64,000 nt of DNA from Pectobacterium actinidiae. Lineage in GTDB: Bacteria > Pseudomonadota > Gammaproteobacteria > Enterobacterales > Enterobacteriaceae. The notes beneath the pieces were generated by a model. That model ran no database searches. It was not told the DNA's origin and saw only the letters and a list, made by a program, of their open reading frames with translations. The number at the start of each line of letters is the position of its first letter. Position 1 is the first letter of the stretch. This document shows positions 31,117-40,191 of this stretch, in pieces. The stretch is taken from assembly GCF_000803315.1 (NCBI RefSeq), contig NZ_JRMH01000001.1:1798001-1862000 (forward strand), given 5' to 3'. Both the position numbers and the translations under genes were made by a program.

Positions 31117-32445
31117 TTAAATTCGGCTACCCCACAGATCGTACTCGTCTGCGTGTTCGACCTTCACCTTGACGATGTCACCGACTTTCACGCCGGTCTC
31201 GCCATTCAGGTAAACCGCGCCATCAATTTCAGGGGCGTCAGCCATGCTACGGCCAATCGCGCCTTCTTCGTCGATTTCATCGATTAGCACCAGCACTTCA
31301 CGGCCAATTTTATCCTGCAAGCGCTGAGTGGAAATTGTCTGCTGAAGCTGCATGAAGCGGTGGAAACGCGCTTCTTTAACCTCTTCCGGTACTTGATCTG
31401 GCAATGCATTTGCCGCTGCGCCTTCGACCGGGCTGAATTTAAAGCAGCCCACGCGATCCAGTTTGGCTTCTTTCAGGAAATCGAGCAGCATCTGGAAGTC
31501 TTCTTCCGTTTCGCCAGGGAAACCGACAATAAAGGTAGAGCGCAGCGTTAGGTCTGGGCAAATTTCGCGCCAGCGCTTAATGCGCTCCAGCGTTCTTTCT
31601 ACCGCGCCAGGGCGCTTCATCAGCTTGAGAATTTTCGGGCTGGCGTGCTGGAGTGGAATGTCCAGATAAGGCAGGATTTTGCCTTCCGCCATTAACGGAA
31701 TCACATCGTCTACGTGTGGATAAGGGTAGACATAATGCAAGCGCACCCACACGCCCAACGACGCCAGTTGCTCACACAGGCTGACCATGCTGGTTTTGAC
31801 CGGTTGACCGTTCCAGAACCCCATACGCTGCTTCACATCTGTACCGTACGCTGAGGTATCCTGAGAAATCACCAGCAGCTCTTTTACTCCGGCATCAACC
31901 AGACGTTTCGCTTCATCCAGCACCGAACCAATTGGACGGCTATCTAAATCGCCACGCATAGAAGGGATGATGCAGAACGTACAACGATGGTCACAGCCTT
32001 CTGAGATTTTCAGATAGGCGTAATGACGCGGTGTGAGTTTCACACCTTGCTCGGGCACCAGACTGGTAAACGGGTTGTGTGTCGGTTTAGGGACATATTG
32101 ATGGACGTGGGATAGCACCTGCTCGTAGCTGTGCGGGCCGGTAATTTCCAGAACTTTGGGATGCACTTCGCGTATTTGGTTTTCTTTCGCACCCAAACAG
32201 CCCGTTACGATGACTTTACCGTTTTCATTCAGCGCTTCGCCAATGGCTTCCAGCGACTCTTGTACGGCGCTGTCAATAAAACCACAGGTATTGACGATCA
32301 CCAGTTCAGCGTCGTCATAACGTGGGACGACCTGATAACCTTCAGTACGCAGTTCGGTCAGAATCCTCTCGGAGTCGACGAGGTTTTTCGGGCAACCGAG
32401 GGAAACAAAGCCGATACGTGGTTGCGGGGTAGAAACATTGCTCAT
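31117..32445 (-). CDS. rimO: Ribosomal protein S12 methylthiotransferase RimO
   Basis: A radical-SAM enzyme adding a methylthio group to Asp88 of ribosomal protein S12. The N-terminal UPF0004 domain binds an auxiliary Fe-S cluster through Cys18, Cys54 and Cys83. The radical-SAM motif CxxxCxxC is at Cys151, Cys155 and Cys158 (GCDHRCTFC). The C-terminal TRAM domain spans about 376-442. The length of 442 matches E. coli. In E. coli the next genes are bssR and yliI; here the phenazine cluster intervenes before yliI. Confidence 0.97.
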   Translation of the reverse strand: MSNVSTPQPRIGFVSLGCPKNLVDSERILTELRTEGYQVVPRYDDAELVIVNTCGFIDSAVQESLEAIGEALNENGKVIVTGCLGAKENQIREVHPKVLEITGPHSYEQVLSHVHQYVPKPTHNPFTSLVPEQGVKLTPRHYAYLKISEGCDHRCTFCIIPSMRGDLDSRPIGSVLDEAKRLVDAGVKELLVISQDTSAYGTDVKQRMGFWNGQPVKTSMVSLCEQLASLGVWVRLHYVYPYPHVDDVIPLMAEGKILPYLDIPLQHASPKILKLMKRPGAVERTLERIKRWREICPDLTLRSTFIVGFPGETEEDFQMLLDFLKEAKLDRVGCFKFSPVEGAAANALPDQVPEEVKEARFHRFMQLQQTISTQRLQDKIGREVLVLIDEIDEEGAIGRSMADAPEIDGAVYLNGETGVKVGDIVKVKVEHADEYDLWGSRI

Positions 32446-32604
32446 AATGATAAAGAAATTGTCAGATTGGGGTTCGTTAGGGCAGCGATTGTACCGATGC
32501 CAGCATCAAATTCCTACAAGAAGATGAGGGGTACTATTGCCATGCATCGGTGCCCAATCTACGCCAACGCATTTGTGCATTGGTTGCTCTTGCCGATTAG
32601 CGTA

Positions 32605-33321
32605 TCAAATGATGAAGGGGGAGGTTGCCGCTCTTTTTTCCTCTTCAACGTTGACAAGAAAAGCATATAACGGGGAGAGTGAGATAAAAGCCTCCTTCAA
32701 TGTAACGGCAAGTTGTTTATTGAATAGGTCTGATATATTAGGGTTTTCTACCATCACAGAGAAAGACTTCCTGTTATACCAGGTGGCGATTTCCTCTGGC
32801 AAATCGGGCTTTAATGGGCGCTTATAACTTTCACCAGACAGTTCGAATTGGGATAATAGGGAGCTGGTTGCCTGTAAGAAAGTGTGTTCTTTTTTCAGGA
32901 TATGTTCTCTTACCCGATCCATTGTGTCACGGCTTGCGGCGTAATAACCCAAACCGTAATAAAAAGAATGAGGTCTGATTTCGAAAAAGTAAACCGGTGA
33001 GTCGATCCACTCCTTTTGCGGACGTTTGAATACGAGCCACATTCTATCGCGATAGCGTGATTTATCTTTAGAAAATCGAGTGTCTCGATATATGCGGGAA
33101 ATCGTCTTTCCTATATCGGGCCTTATTTCAATTACAGGGTCGATTTCCTGTATCGTCGGTGATAATGAGATGACTAAGTTTTGGAAAGGTTCTAACAAGG
33201 TCTTATTATAGGAAGGCTTATTTTTATCATACCAGTCTTTGCTGTTTTCTTCTTTTACCTTACTGAGAAACGTAAGGCTTTCTTTTGTAAAGCCAGTAAA
33301 TATCGGAGATGATGGTTTCAT
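32605..33321 (-). CDS. DUF2461-domain protein
   Basis: A 238-residue protein of the DUF2461/TIGR02453 family. Typical features are the N-terminal FTGFTKESLTFLSKVKEENS followed by W-Y-D-K-N-K, a central ISRIYRDTRFSKDKSRYRDRMW and YFEIRPHSFYYGLGYY-like segments (here YFFEIRP). The function is unknown. I start it at MKPSSPIF (33321), where GGGGAAA precedes the ATG; the frame is open 23 codons earlier. Codon use is AT-richer than in rimO, suggesting it may belong with the adjoining accessory segment. No operon partner. Confidence 0.82.
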   Translation of the reverse strand: MKPSSPIFTGFTKESLTFLSKVKEENSKDWYDKNKPSYNKTLLEPFQNLVISLSPTIQEIDPVIEIRPDIGKTISRIYRDTRFSKDKSRYRDRMWLVFKRPQKEWIDSPVYFFEIRPHSFYYGLGYYAASRDTMDRVREHILKKEHTFLQATSSLLSQFELSGESYKRPLKPDLPEEIATWYNRKSFSVMVENPNISDLFNKQLAVTLKEAFISLSPLYAFLVNVEEEKRAATSPFII

Positions 33322-33958
33322 TCTTTCCCCTACATTATCCTTTGATGGCAATATCCGAATATTAATAGGCTGTTGCCTAAGTTTTAGCAAGGGGAAAATC
33401 GCCGTGATTAAAAAGAGAGCGATAAGTATGACTTAAATCAAATTTCTATTTGGCTTATGAATTTTAGCTAGGAATGATAAAAAAGCTAATGCATACTCAT
33501 TACAGGAATAATGAATTGTTTTTTACTGGTATCAATAGCATTAATTCTAATTCACTGCTAATGATTTGCTTGTTAATTAAATTAATACTTATAGATCTTG
33601 TTTTACTGTTTTTTAATGGCGTTATTTTTTGATGTTTAAGCGGATTTTGCTGCATTTCAAATTTCTGTTTATAACTATAAAGATTGTCTAATTAACTAAT
33701 AAATAAAAGATTATTTGTATGCAAATCCGTTCTGTCTCAGAAAAGCTGTCTCTGTTGGTCTAACATTCATAAGCATGCCTACGTTTTGGCATTATCATTC
33801 GATGGTGCTTGTACACAAAGACTCTGTTCCATTAAAAATCAGTGCGTTAATATCACAAATATGGTTTTAGTATTAACAGCATGGAGTTTAAACGTTTTCT
33901 CCGTGTTACCTGTGTGAGTATTTTAAATGTTCTTTTTATATGAATAAGGAATAGCGAT
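33322..33958. other. AT-rich intergenic region at the left edge of the phenazine cluster
   Basis: About 640 bp, clearly AT-richer than the flanking core, with no supported gene, no tRNA and no recognisable attachment repeat. A promoter for ehpR is probable near the right end (TATATG at about 33937), with AAGGA just before the start. The region separates the DUF2461 gene from the cluster on divergent strands. Confidence 0.6.
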
Positions 33959-34345
33959 ATGTTTAAACCAAATAGTGTCATTCTCTATGTCAATGATGTT
34001 GATGCCAGCACAACGTTTTATGCGTCTATTTTTGGGGAGGGGCCTATTGAAGCTTTTCCTGGATTTTCCGTTTTTTCCTTGAAAGATGGATTTATCCTGG
34101 GGTTACAAACAAAGCATGATATTGAGCCTAAACCTGAACCTGCCTTTGGTGGGTTTGAACTGTGCCTGAGTGATATCTCAATTGAGGAAGTCGATGCTAT
34201 TTATAATGACTTCGCATCCCGTAATGTACCGATGGCATTGACGCCGACAAGACTGGAGTTTGGTTATACATTTGTTGCACTCGACCCGGATGGACATCGA
34301 ATTCGACTTTGTGCGACAGACACTAGCGGTATTGAAAAACTGTAA
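33959..34345 (+). CDS. ehpR: Phenazine resistance protein EhpR (VOC fold)
   Basis: A 128-residue vicinal-oxygen-chelate (glyoxalase/bleomycin-resistance) fold protein. Two beta-alpha-beta-beta-beta modules are visible: NSVILYVNDVDASTTFYASIF in the first, FELCLSDIS and FVALDPDGHRIRLCA in the second. It resembles EhpR of Erwinia herbicola/Pantoea, which protects the producer by binding the phenazine D-alanylgriseoluteic acid. The dimer's aromatic binding cleft cannot be checked without alignment. It is the first gene of the cluster, 156 bp before the SDR, so it may have its own promoter and be expressed before the biosynthetic genes. Confidence 0.8.
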   Translation: MFKPNSVILYVNDVDASTTFYASIFGEGPIEAFPGFSVFSLKDGFILGLQTKHDIEPKPEPAFGGFELCLSDISIEEVDAIYNDFASRNVPMALTPTRLEFGYTFVALDPDGHRIRLCATDTSGIEKL

Positions 34346-34501
34346 TTTACTGACTGGCTTTATTCTTTTTATATTACGTTATTGGGAATAGAGTCAGTCT
34401 ATTTATCTTAGATAAATTATAAAGATCACTTATTGGTGCGGTATGCCCCTGCCTGTCACTCCATAAAATGAATATCCATCCCAAAAACTGAGGAGAATAA
34501 T

Positions 34502-35281
34502 GTGGGAAAAGTATGGTTTATTACGGGAGCTTCTCGTGGTTTTGGCCGTATATGGACGGAAACAGCATTGCGACGTGGCGATTGCGTCATTGCTGCTGCG
34601 CGAGAGCCAGAAAAATTAGCAGATTTATGTGAGTTATTCGATGACAGACTGTTACCGGTTACGTTGGATGTGTGCGACCGGGCTGCTGCCGTACGGGCGG
34701 TAGAAAAGGGTGTACACAAATTTGGCAGGGTTGATGTCGTTATCAATAATGCCGGATATGCGCTTTTCTGCCCGTTGGAAGACGTTCCAGAATCTGATGC
34801 CAGGAAGATTATTGAAACGAACTTTCTTGGTTCTCTATGGGTAATACAAGCGGTATTGCCATTATTGAGAGAGCAGAAGAAAGGCCACATTATTCAAATA
34901 TCCAGCATTGCTGGTTTAATGACCTTCCCGGGTATGGCGATGTATAACGCGACTAAATGGGCAGTGGAAGGGTTGCTTGAAACATTGGCTGGTGAAGTCG
35001 ACGAATTTGGTATTCATGTCACGTTAGTTGAACCTGGCCCACATTTAACTGACTGGATTGGTTGCTCGGCTACCCGACCGCCTCATAGTGATATTTATCC
35101 GACTCTGGAGGAGATGCAGCAGCGTTGGCCCCGATTAATGCCTGCTGCGCCGGAAAGTGTAGCGCAGCCAATGATGGAATTAGTTGACGCGGCTAAACCG
35201 CCGTTACGAATTTTATTAGGGGAGGGGTTAAAAGAGTTGATTTTAAAAAATGGGCAGCATCGTTTGGCTGAGTTTATATAA
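34502..35281 (+). CDS. Short-chain dehydrogenase/reductase in the phenazine cluster
   Basis: A 259-residue classical SDR. Nucleotide motif TGASRGFG is at 8-15, NNAG at 82-85, catalytic Ser near 134, and Tyr148/Lys152 in YNATK, so it is complete. The start is GTG (34502) with AGGAG 6 bp upstream; an overlapping ATG at 34500 is out of frame. The substrate is unknown. Placement between ehpR and phzB suggests a tailoring oxidation or reduction on the phenazine or a side chain. It is followed by phzB after 46 bp. Confidence 0.87.
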   Translation: MGKVWFITGASRGFGRIWTETALRRGDCVIAAAREPEKLADLCELFDDRLLPVTLDVCDRAAAVRAVEKGVHKFGRVDVVINNAGYALFCPLEDVPESDARKIIETNFLGSLWVIQAVLPLLREQKKGHIIQISSIAGLMTFPGMAMYNATKWAVEGLLETLAGEVDEFGIHVTLVEPGPHLTDWIGCSATRPPHSDIYPTLEEMQQRWPRLMPAAPESVAQPMMELVDAAKPPLRILLGEGLKELILKNGQHRLAEFI

Positions 35282-35327
35282 TGTATTGATTATAAATACC
35301 CTACTTCATAAGGAATAAGGATATATC

Positions 35328-35786
35328 ATGAAGCATAGTGATACGCGTGAAAATAATCGAAAGACTGTTAAGCAGTATATGGAAACGTTAGGGCAGGCTA
35401 GGCTATCAAGACATGAGCTCTTTGATGATGAAGGATACGGTGGATTATGGACCACAGATACAGGAGAACCAGTGGTCACTAAAACTAAAAAACGGTTAGC
35501 TGAACATGCGGTGTGGTCATTAGCCTGTTTTCCAGATTGGCAATGGTATAACGTCCAGATATTTGATACTCAGGATCCAGATATTTTCTGGGTAGAATGT
35601 GATGGAAAAGGCGAAATTAATTTTAAAGGATATCCCAAAGGATATTATGAAAATCACTTTATCCATTACTTTCAGTTTAAAAATGGAAAGATAATTGTCC
35701 AGAAAGAGTTTATGAATCCTTGTGAGCAATTTCGTGCGCTTGGAATACCTGTTCCAAAAATAATACGTGAAGGCATTCCCACTTAA
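35328..35786 (+). CDS. phzB: Phenazine biosynthesis protein PhzA/PhzB
   Basis: A 152-residue SnoaL/ketosteroid-isomerase-fold protein that promotes condensation of two PhzF products into the tricyclic hexahydrophenazine-1,6-dicarboxylate. Family landmarks are NRKTVKQYM at the N-terminus, LFDDEGYGGLW, FPDWQWYNV, a GYPKGYYENHFIHYF segment and NPCEQFRALGI. Only one copy is present, as in most non-Pseudomonas phenazine loci, so I use phzB. It is followed by phzD after 79 bp. Confidence 0.92.
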   Translation: MKHSDTRENNRKTVKQYMETLGQARLSRHELFDDEGYGGLWTTDTGEPVVTKTKKRLAEHAVWSLACFPDWQWYNVQIFDTQDPDIFWVECDGKGEINFKGYPKGYYENHFIHYFQFKNGKIIVQKEFMNPCEQFRALGIPVPKIIREGIPT

Positions 35787-35865
35787 TTTAAATTTTATGA
35801 CTTCTATGTCAATCGCATGATGATGCGATGGTCTTTTACGCCTCAAATATTGAAGAGGATATGAC

Positions 35866-36486
35866 ATGGCTATACCTCAGATAGAAGAGTACGATCTTGG
35901 TTCTCCAGCGCTGTCGGTTAAAAATAATGTTTCATGGAATATTGAGCCTTCACGATCTTTACTTTTAGTTCATGACATGCAGGACTTTTTCCTCGCTCCG
36001 CTACCAACAATGCTACGTAATACGCTAATAAAAAATTGTGAGAGTTTAATTAGTTGGGCAAGAAGTCACGCTATTCCTATTGTCTATACCGGACAGAAAG
36101 GAGATATGACGCCGAAAGAACGTGGTCTGCTTTATGATTTCTGGGGATCTGGCATGAGTGCAGAACCTGTTCATACTAAGATCGCGTCGGCATTGTCCCC
36201 ACAGCCTGAAGATTACGTATTGAAAAAATGGCGATATAGTGCTTTTTTCTCCTCGCCGCTGGATGAAATTTTTAATCGTAACCAAAAAGACCAAATAATT
36301 ATATGTGGTGTCTATGCGCAAATAGGCATTTTGACTACGGCACTCGATGCATATTCTCGAGATATTGAGGTTTTCCTCGTTCAGGATGGTATTGCTGATT
36401 TTTCGTGTGCGGCGCATCAGAATATGTTGACTTATGCCGCTTCATGTTGTGCTGCTATTCTGCCTGTAAAAGAGGTGCTGAAATGA
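35866..36486 (+). CDS. phzD: Phenazine biosynthesis isochorismatase PhzD
   Basis: Hydrolyses 2-amino-2-deoxyisochorismate (ADIC, from PhzE) to trans-2,3-dihydro-3-hydroxyanthranilate and pyruvate. The protein has 206 residues and the isochorismatase fold. Catalytic Asp37 (VHDMQ) and Lys121 (KKWRYSAFF) correspond to Asp38 and Lys122 of the Pseudomonas enzyme. The position that is a nucleophilic Cys in related amidases is Gly here (GVYAQIGIL), as expected for PhzD. Its stop overlaps the phzE start by 4 bp. Confidence 0.95.
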   Translation: MAIPQIEEYDLGSPALSVKNNVSWNIEPSRSLLLVHDMQDFFLAPLPTMLRNTLIKNCESLISWARSHAIPIVYTGQKGDMTPKERGLLYDFWGSGMSAEPVHTKIASALSPQPEDYVLKKWRYSAFFSSPLDEIFNRNQKDQIIICGVYAQIGILTTALDAYSRDIEVFLVQDGIADFSCAAHQNMLTYAASCCAAILPVKEVLK

Positions 36487-38360
36487 ATACGGAAGCCAGC
36501 ATCACTGAATTGCTTAAGCACGGCACAGGCAGAGGAAATCATTCATTTGCATTGTTATTCCGGCCAGAGAAAAAAATCTATCCCGAAATAGAAATAATCG
36601 AGGGTGATGAGCACGAACTGGCGTATTTACACGATTTAGACGATCTCTTGGTGAAGAAAGAGAAGGAGGAAACGCAAGATATATTACTCGTTGCACCCTA
36701 TCGCCAAATTACAGAGCGAGGCTATTCAGCGATTGATGATCATAAACCTCTGATTGCGATTGCCATTACGGATTACAACACCGTACCGCTACACAAGGCG
36801 TTAACGTGTTTGCCCAGCGTTACCGTGAATGTCAAAAATGCGCATTTCACTCCGTCTGATGAAGAGTACGCCCGCACGGTCGCTGAGGTTATCCAGAACG
36901 AGATTGGAACCGGGCAGGGCGCAAATTTCGTGATTCGTCGCGCTTATAACGCGACGCTAACCGACTACAGCTCGGAGATGGGGTTAACCATCTTTAAAAA
37001 TCTACTGCTGCAAGAGAATGGCGCGTATTGGACGTTCTTTATTCAGTGCCGTGATATGACATTAATCGGAGCCTCTCCTGAACGGCATATCACGTTGGAT
37101 GAACAGCGGGTTTCCATGACCCCCATCAGCGGCACTTACCGTTATCCGCCGACTGGCCCGACTCGTGAAGGGCTGATTGACTTTTTATCGAATGAGAAAG
37201 AAGAAGATGAATTGTCAATGGTTCTTGATGAAGAACTGAAAATGATGACCAGGATTTGCGACTCGGACGTCAAAACTTTTGGCCCGTTTTTAACGCCAAT
37301 GTCGCGTTTGGTGCATACGGGCTATCGACTTGAAGGACATTCTTCGCTCTCTGTCCCCACAATTCTTCAGCGGTCTTTATTTGCACCGACGGTGACTGGC
37401 AGTCCCCTCGAAAATGCGACGCGGGTGATTGAGAAGTATGAATCATCGGGCAGAGGCTACTACAGCGGCTTTGCCGCATTGTTGGGACAAACGTCTGGAA
37501 AGCCCACGATTGACTCGGCAATTTTGATCCGGACGACCGAAATTAATCGGACCGGAGCGATGACCATGGGGCTGGGGGCGACGCTAGTAAGAACTTCAGA
37601 CCCCGCTTCTGAGGCGGCGGAGACGCGAGCTAAAGCGGCGGCATTTCAGTGTGCTATGGGGCTAACTAACGGTTCCAAATCTATTTTTCAGGATGAACAG
37701 GTGAAGATTGCGTTGCAAAAGCATAACCAGCGCCTTGCCGCATTCTGGCTTGATAACCACTTAGTCGCACGTTCAAAAACGGCGGGTACGGGGCATGCCC
37801 TACTGGTTGATAACGAAGACGCTTTTACCTCCATGATGGAATATCAGCTTCGTGCTATGGGGTTGAGTGTTCGCCTTGTGCATTATTCCTCCCCTTTTCG
37901 CATTGCGCCGAACGAACTTCTGATCATTGGCCCCGGTCCCGGCGACCCGAGGGATCTGAGCGATGCGCGAGTGATGAGAAGTCGAAAACTAATGCTGAAT
38001 GCGATGAGACAGGGCCATCCGTTCATTGCCGTCTGTTTTGGTCATCAGATTCTGTGTGCTTCCCTGGGATACCCCATTGCTGCGCTGGACTACCCTAACC
38101 AGGGGATTCAAAAAGAGATTTCTTTTTTTGGCCGGATAGAGAAAGTCGGGTTCTACAACACCTTCACCGCCATTGATGACAATAACGTTCCGTTAGGTCT
38201 TCAGGGGGAAATTCGCGTCTCTCGTGATGAAAGCACAGGACATATTTTTGGCCTCCGCGGGCCACGTTTTTCCTCTATGCAGTTCCACCCAGAGTCGGTT
38301 TTGACCCTTGATGGGCCAAGAATTCTTTATGAATCAATACAACAGATGGTGATGCCATGA
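36483..38360 (+). CDS. phzE: ADIC synthase PhzE
   Basis: Converts chorismate and glutamine to 2-amino-2-deoxyisochorismate, the committed step of phenazine synthesis. The 625-residue protein fuses a chorismate-binding MST domain (about 80-395; AAETRAKAAAF near 379) to a class-I glutamine amidotransferase domain (about 438-620). The amidotransferase nucleophile is Cys518 (VCFGHQ), with His602 and Glu604 in FHPES. I start it at MNTEASITEL (36483), the ATGA overlap with phzD; the frame is open 26 codons earlier inside phzD. It overlaps the next small gene by 4 bp. Confidence 0.96.
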   Translation: MNTEASITELLKHGTGRGNHSFALLFRPEKKIYPEIEIIEGDEHELAYLHDLDDLLVKKEKEETQDILLVAPYRQITERGYSAIDDHKPLIAIAITDYNTVPLHKALTCLPSVTVNVKNAHFTPSDEEYARTVAEVIQNEIGTGQGANFVIRRAYNATLTDYSSEMGLTIFKNLLLQENGAYWTFFIQCRDMTLIGASPERHITLDEQRVSMTPISGTYRYPPTGPTREGLIDFLSNEKEEDELSMVLDEELKMMTRICDSDVKTFGPFLTPMSRLVHTGYRLEGHSSLSVPTILQRSLFAPTVTGSPLENATRVIEKYESSGRGYYSGFAALLGQTSGKPTIDSAILIRTTEINRTGAMTMGLGATLVRTSDPASEAAETRAKAAAFQCAMGLTNGSKSIFQDEQVKIALQKHNQRLAAFWLDNHLVARSKTAGTGHALLVDNEDAFTSMMEYQLRAMGLSVRLVHYSSPFRIAPNELLIIGPGPGDPRDLSDARVMRSRKLMLNAMRQGHPFIAVCFGHQILCASLGYPIAALDYPNQGIQKEISFFGRIEKVGFYNTFTAIDDNNVPLGLQGEIRVSRDESTGHIFGLRGPRFSSMQFHPESVLTLDGPRILYESIQQMVMP

Positions 38361-38707
38361 TGATGGAATGGGTGTGGTGGGAACTCACGGAAGACGATCC
38401 CGATATTAAGGAGCTGCGGGAGCAACTTACACCACGGGATGTTGTTGCCTGGAATTCGGTGGAAGCACTTCAGGAGAAATACTGGGTGATGAATCATTCA
38501 CCTGCGCGTTGGGGGGCGATCATGTTGTGGCGTGAAAAGAAACCCGCCCTGGCAGATTTACCGCCAAATCGTTCGGCTGAAATGATCGGACGAGCGCCTG
38601 ATAAGCGTATGAGTTTTACCGTTGCCGCCAGTTGTCTGAATGAATCCCAGTTGGCTCCGCTTGCTTCCCTATTTGAGGAGGGATTATGCACCACTATGCC
38701 ATCGTAA
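38357..38707 (+). CDS. Unrecognised small protein between phzE and phzF
   Basis: A 116-residue protein I do not recognise with confidence. It is rich in Trp (MEWVWWEL, VVAWN, YWVMN, RWGAIMLW) and has no Cys pair, signal peptide or membrane segment. The middle part (RWGAIMLWREKKPALADLPPN) loosely recalls small dimeric alpha/beta-barrel proteins; this is only an impression. Three ATGs in a row (38357, 38360, 38363) follow the phzE stop. The gene overlaps phzE by 4 bp and runs 22 bp into phzF over its ribosome site. Such tight packing implies a coupled, stoichiometric role in the pathway. Confidence 0.72.
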   Translation: MMMEWVWWELTEDDPDIKELREQLTPRDVVAWNSVEALQEKYWVMNHSPARWGAIMLWREKKPALADLPPNRSAEMIGRAPDKRMSFTVAASCLNESQLAPLASLFEEGLCTTMPS

Positions 38708-39531
38708 ACGCGTTCAGCGATAGGCTGCTGGCAGGGAATCCGGTCGCTGTCTTTTTTGACTGCGATGAGTTGGAAACCAACGTCATGCAGCGTATTGCGG
38801 CTGAGATGAGACTGTCAGAATCAACATTTGTATCCCAGCCGAAACATGGCGGTGATGTCCATGTCCGCATTTTTACCCCCGTCAATGAACTGGGTTTTGC
38901 AGGACATCCGCTGTTGGGAACGGCGCTCGCCTTGTCCCTGCGTCTAGGGAAAAGCACGCTGAATATTGAAACCGCGAAGGGCATTTTTCCTTTTACTTTG
39001 GAATACCCCGAACGGCTAGGTGACGCGGTCGTCGCACACATTGACATGGTTCAGCCTGAACCGGTGATTCAGATGTATACCCAGGCTGACGCGCTACTGC
39101 ACGCATTGGGCGTTCCGTGCAGTACGTTGCCAGTTGAAATGTATGACGTCGGTCCGCGGCATGTCTTTGTCGGCGTTGACACGCTGGAAATGCTTTCTGC
39201 ACTGGTGCCCGATCAGCGTGCGCTCGCTCAGCATGAAAACATCGCCGCGCTTTGCTTTTGCCGTACCGGCAATACGTGGCGTATGCGTATGTTTTCTCCT
39301 GCTTATGGCGTGGTGGAAGATGCTGCGACGGGCTCTGCCGCCGGGCCTTTGGCTCTGCATCTTGCCAGACATGGCGTCACGCATTTCGGCACAACACTGG
39401 AAATTTTACAGGGCGTGGAGATGGGACACCCATCAAAGATGTACGGCCTTGCACAGGCTGATGGGGAGAAATATCGGCTATACGCTGGTGGACATGCGAT
39501 ACAAGTCGCGCAGGGAACCTATTTCATTTAA
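38686..39531 (+). CDS. phzF: Phenazine biosynthesis isomerase PhzF
   Basis: Isomerises trans-2,3-dihydro-3-hydroxyanthranilate to the aminoketone that dimerises into phenazine. It has 281 residues and the diaminopimelate-epimerase-like two-domain fold. The essential Glu45 is at the expected position (RLSESTFV). The N-terminus IVNAFSDRLLAGNPVAVF and the C-terminal-domain motif EDAATGSAAGPLALHL are characteristic. A strong GAGGAGG site lies just before the ATG, inside the preceding gene. It is followed by phzG after 9 bp. Confidence 0.96.
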   Translation: MHHYAIVNAFSDRLLAGNPVAVFFDCDELETNVMQRIAAEMRLSESTFVSQPKHGGDVHVRIFTPVNELGFAGHPLLGTALALSLRLGKSTLNIETAKGIFPFTLEYPERLGDAVVAHIDMVQPEPVIQMYTQADALLHALGVPCSTLPVEMYDVGPRHVFVGVDTLEMLSALVPDQRALAQHENIAALCFCRTGNTWRMRMFSPAYGVVEDAATGSAAGPLALHLARHGVTHFGTTLEILQGVEMGHPSKMYGLAQADGEKYRLYAGGHAIQVAQGTYFI

Positions 39532-39540
39532 AGGGGAATC

Positions 39541-40179
39541 ATGATGGGCAGTAGTGATTTTGAAAGCATGAGCGGAAAGGCTAATACCGACTTTCTGCAC
39601 TTTCATGCCGCATTACACGACCCTATAGCACGCGCACGGGCGTGGGTGAAAGAGGCCATGGACGAAAAGGTCAGAGAGCCGAGGGCAATGGTATTAACCA
39701 CCGCGAATGAACAAGGTGAGATGAGCTCAAGAGTGATGGCCATTCTTGATTTCGCGGAGCAGGGCATTTTATTCGCGACACACAGCTGTAGTCGAAAAAT
39801 TCAGGACATTCAAGGTAGTTCCCGCGCGTGCGGCCATTTTTACTGGAAAGAACTTGGCAGACAATTGTCCGTCAGCGGTCACGTGATCGCTATGCCGCAT
39901 GAGGTTGCTGTTGAAGTGTGGGATCAACGTCCTGTTCCATTGCACGCGATGTCAACGGTGTCGCACCAAAGCCAACCCTTGCTGGATAGCCATAAACTCC
40001 GGGCTGCGGCAGAGGAACTTGAGAATAAAGGGCCGCTTCTCTGTCCAGAACGCTTTTCTGTTTATCAGCTTATCCCTCAATCCATTGAGTTTTGGGCGTC
40101 AAGTTCAGATCGGCTGCACAGACGCCTGCGTGTTGAACGTGGGCAAGACGAATGGCGTAGTACCTGGTTGCAGCCGTAG
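39541..40179 (+). CDS. phzG: Phenazine biosynthesis FMN oxidase PhzG
   Basis: A flavin-dependent oxidase of the pyridoxamine-phosphate-oxidase fold that completes aromatisation of hexahydrophenazine-dicarboxylate toward phenazine-1-carboxylate or phenazine-1,6-dicarboxylate. It has 212 residues. FMN-contact regions include PRAMVLTTANEQGEMSSRV and ATHSCSRKIQDIQ, and the C-terminal dimer motif is ELENKGPLLCPERFSVYQL ending in RLHRRLRVER. The start could be either of two adjacent ATGs (39541 or 39544). It is the last core gene; tailoring genes begin 12 bp later. Confidence 0.94.
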   Translation: MMGSSDFESMSGKANTDFLHFHAALHDPIARARAWVKEAMDEKVREPRAMVLTTANEQGEMSSRVMAILDFAEQGILFATHSCSRKIQDIQGSSRACGHFYWKELGRQLSVSGHVIAMPHEVAVEVWDQRPVPLHAMSTVSHQSQPLLDSHKLRAAAEELENKGPLLCPERFSVYQLIPQSIEFWASSSDRLHRRLRVERGQDEWRSTWLQP

Positions 40180-40191
40180 CAGAGGGAAACC

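Noticed and set aside
33322..33958. tRNA or attachment site at the phenazine island edge
   Set aside because: No cloverleaf-capable sequence or direct repeat matching the other end (47328-47490) was found.
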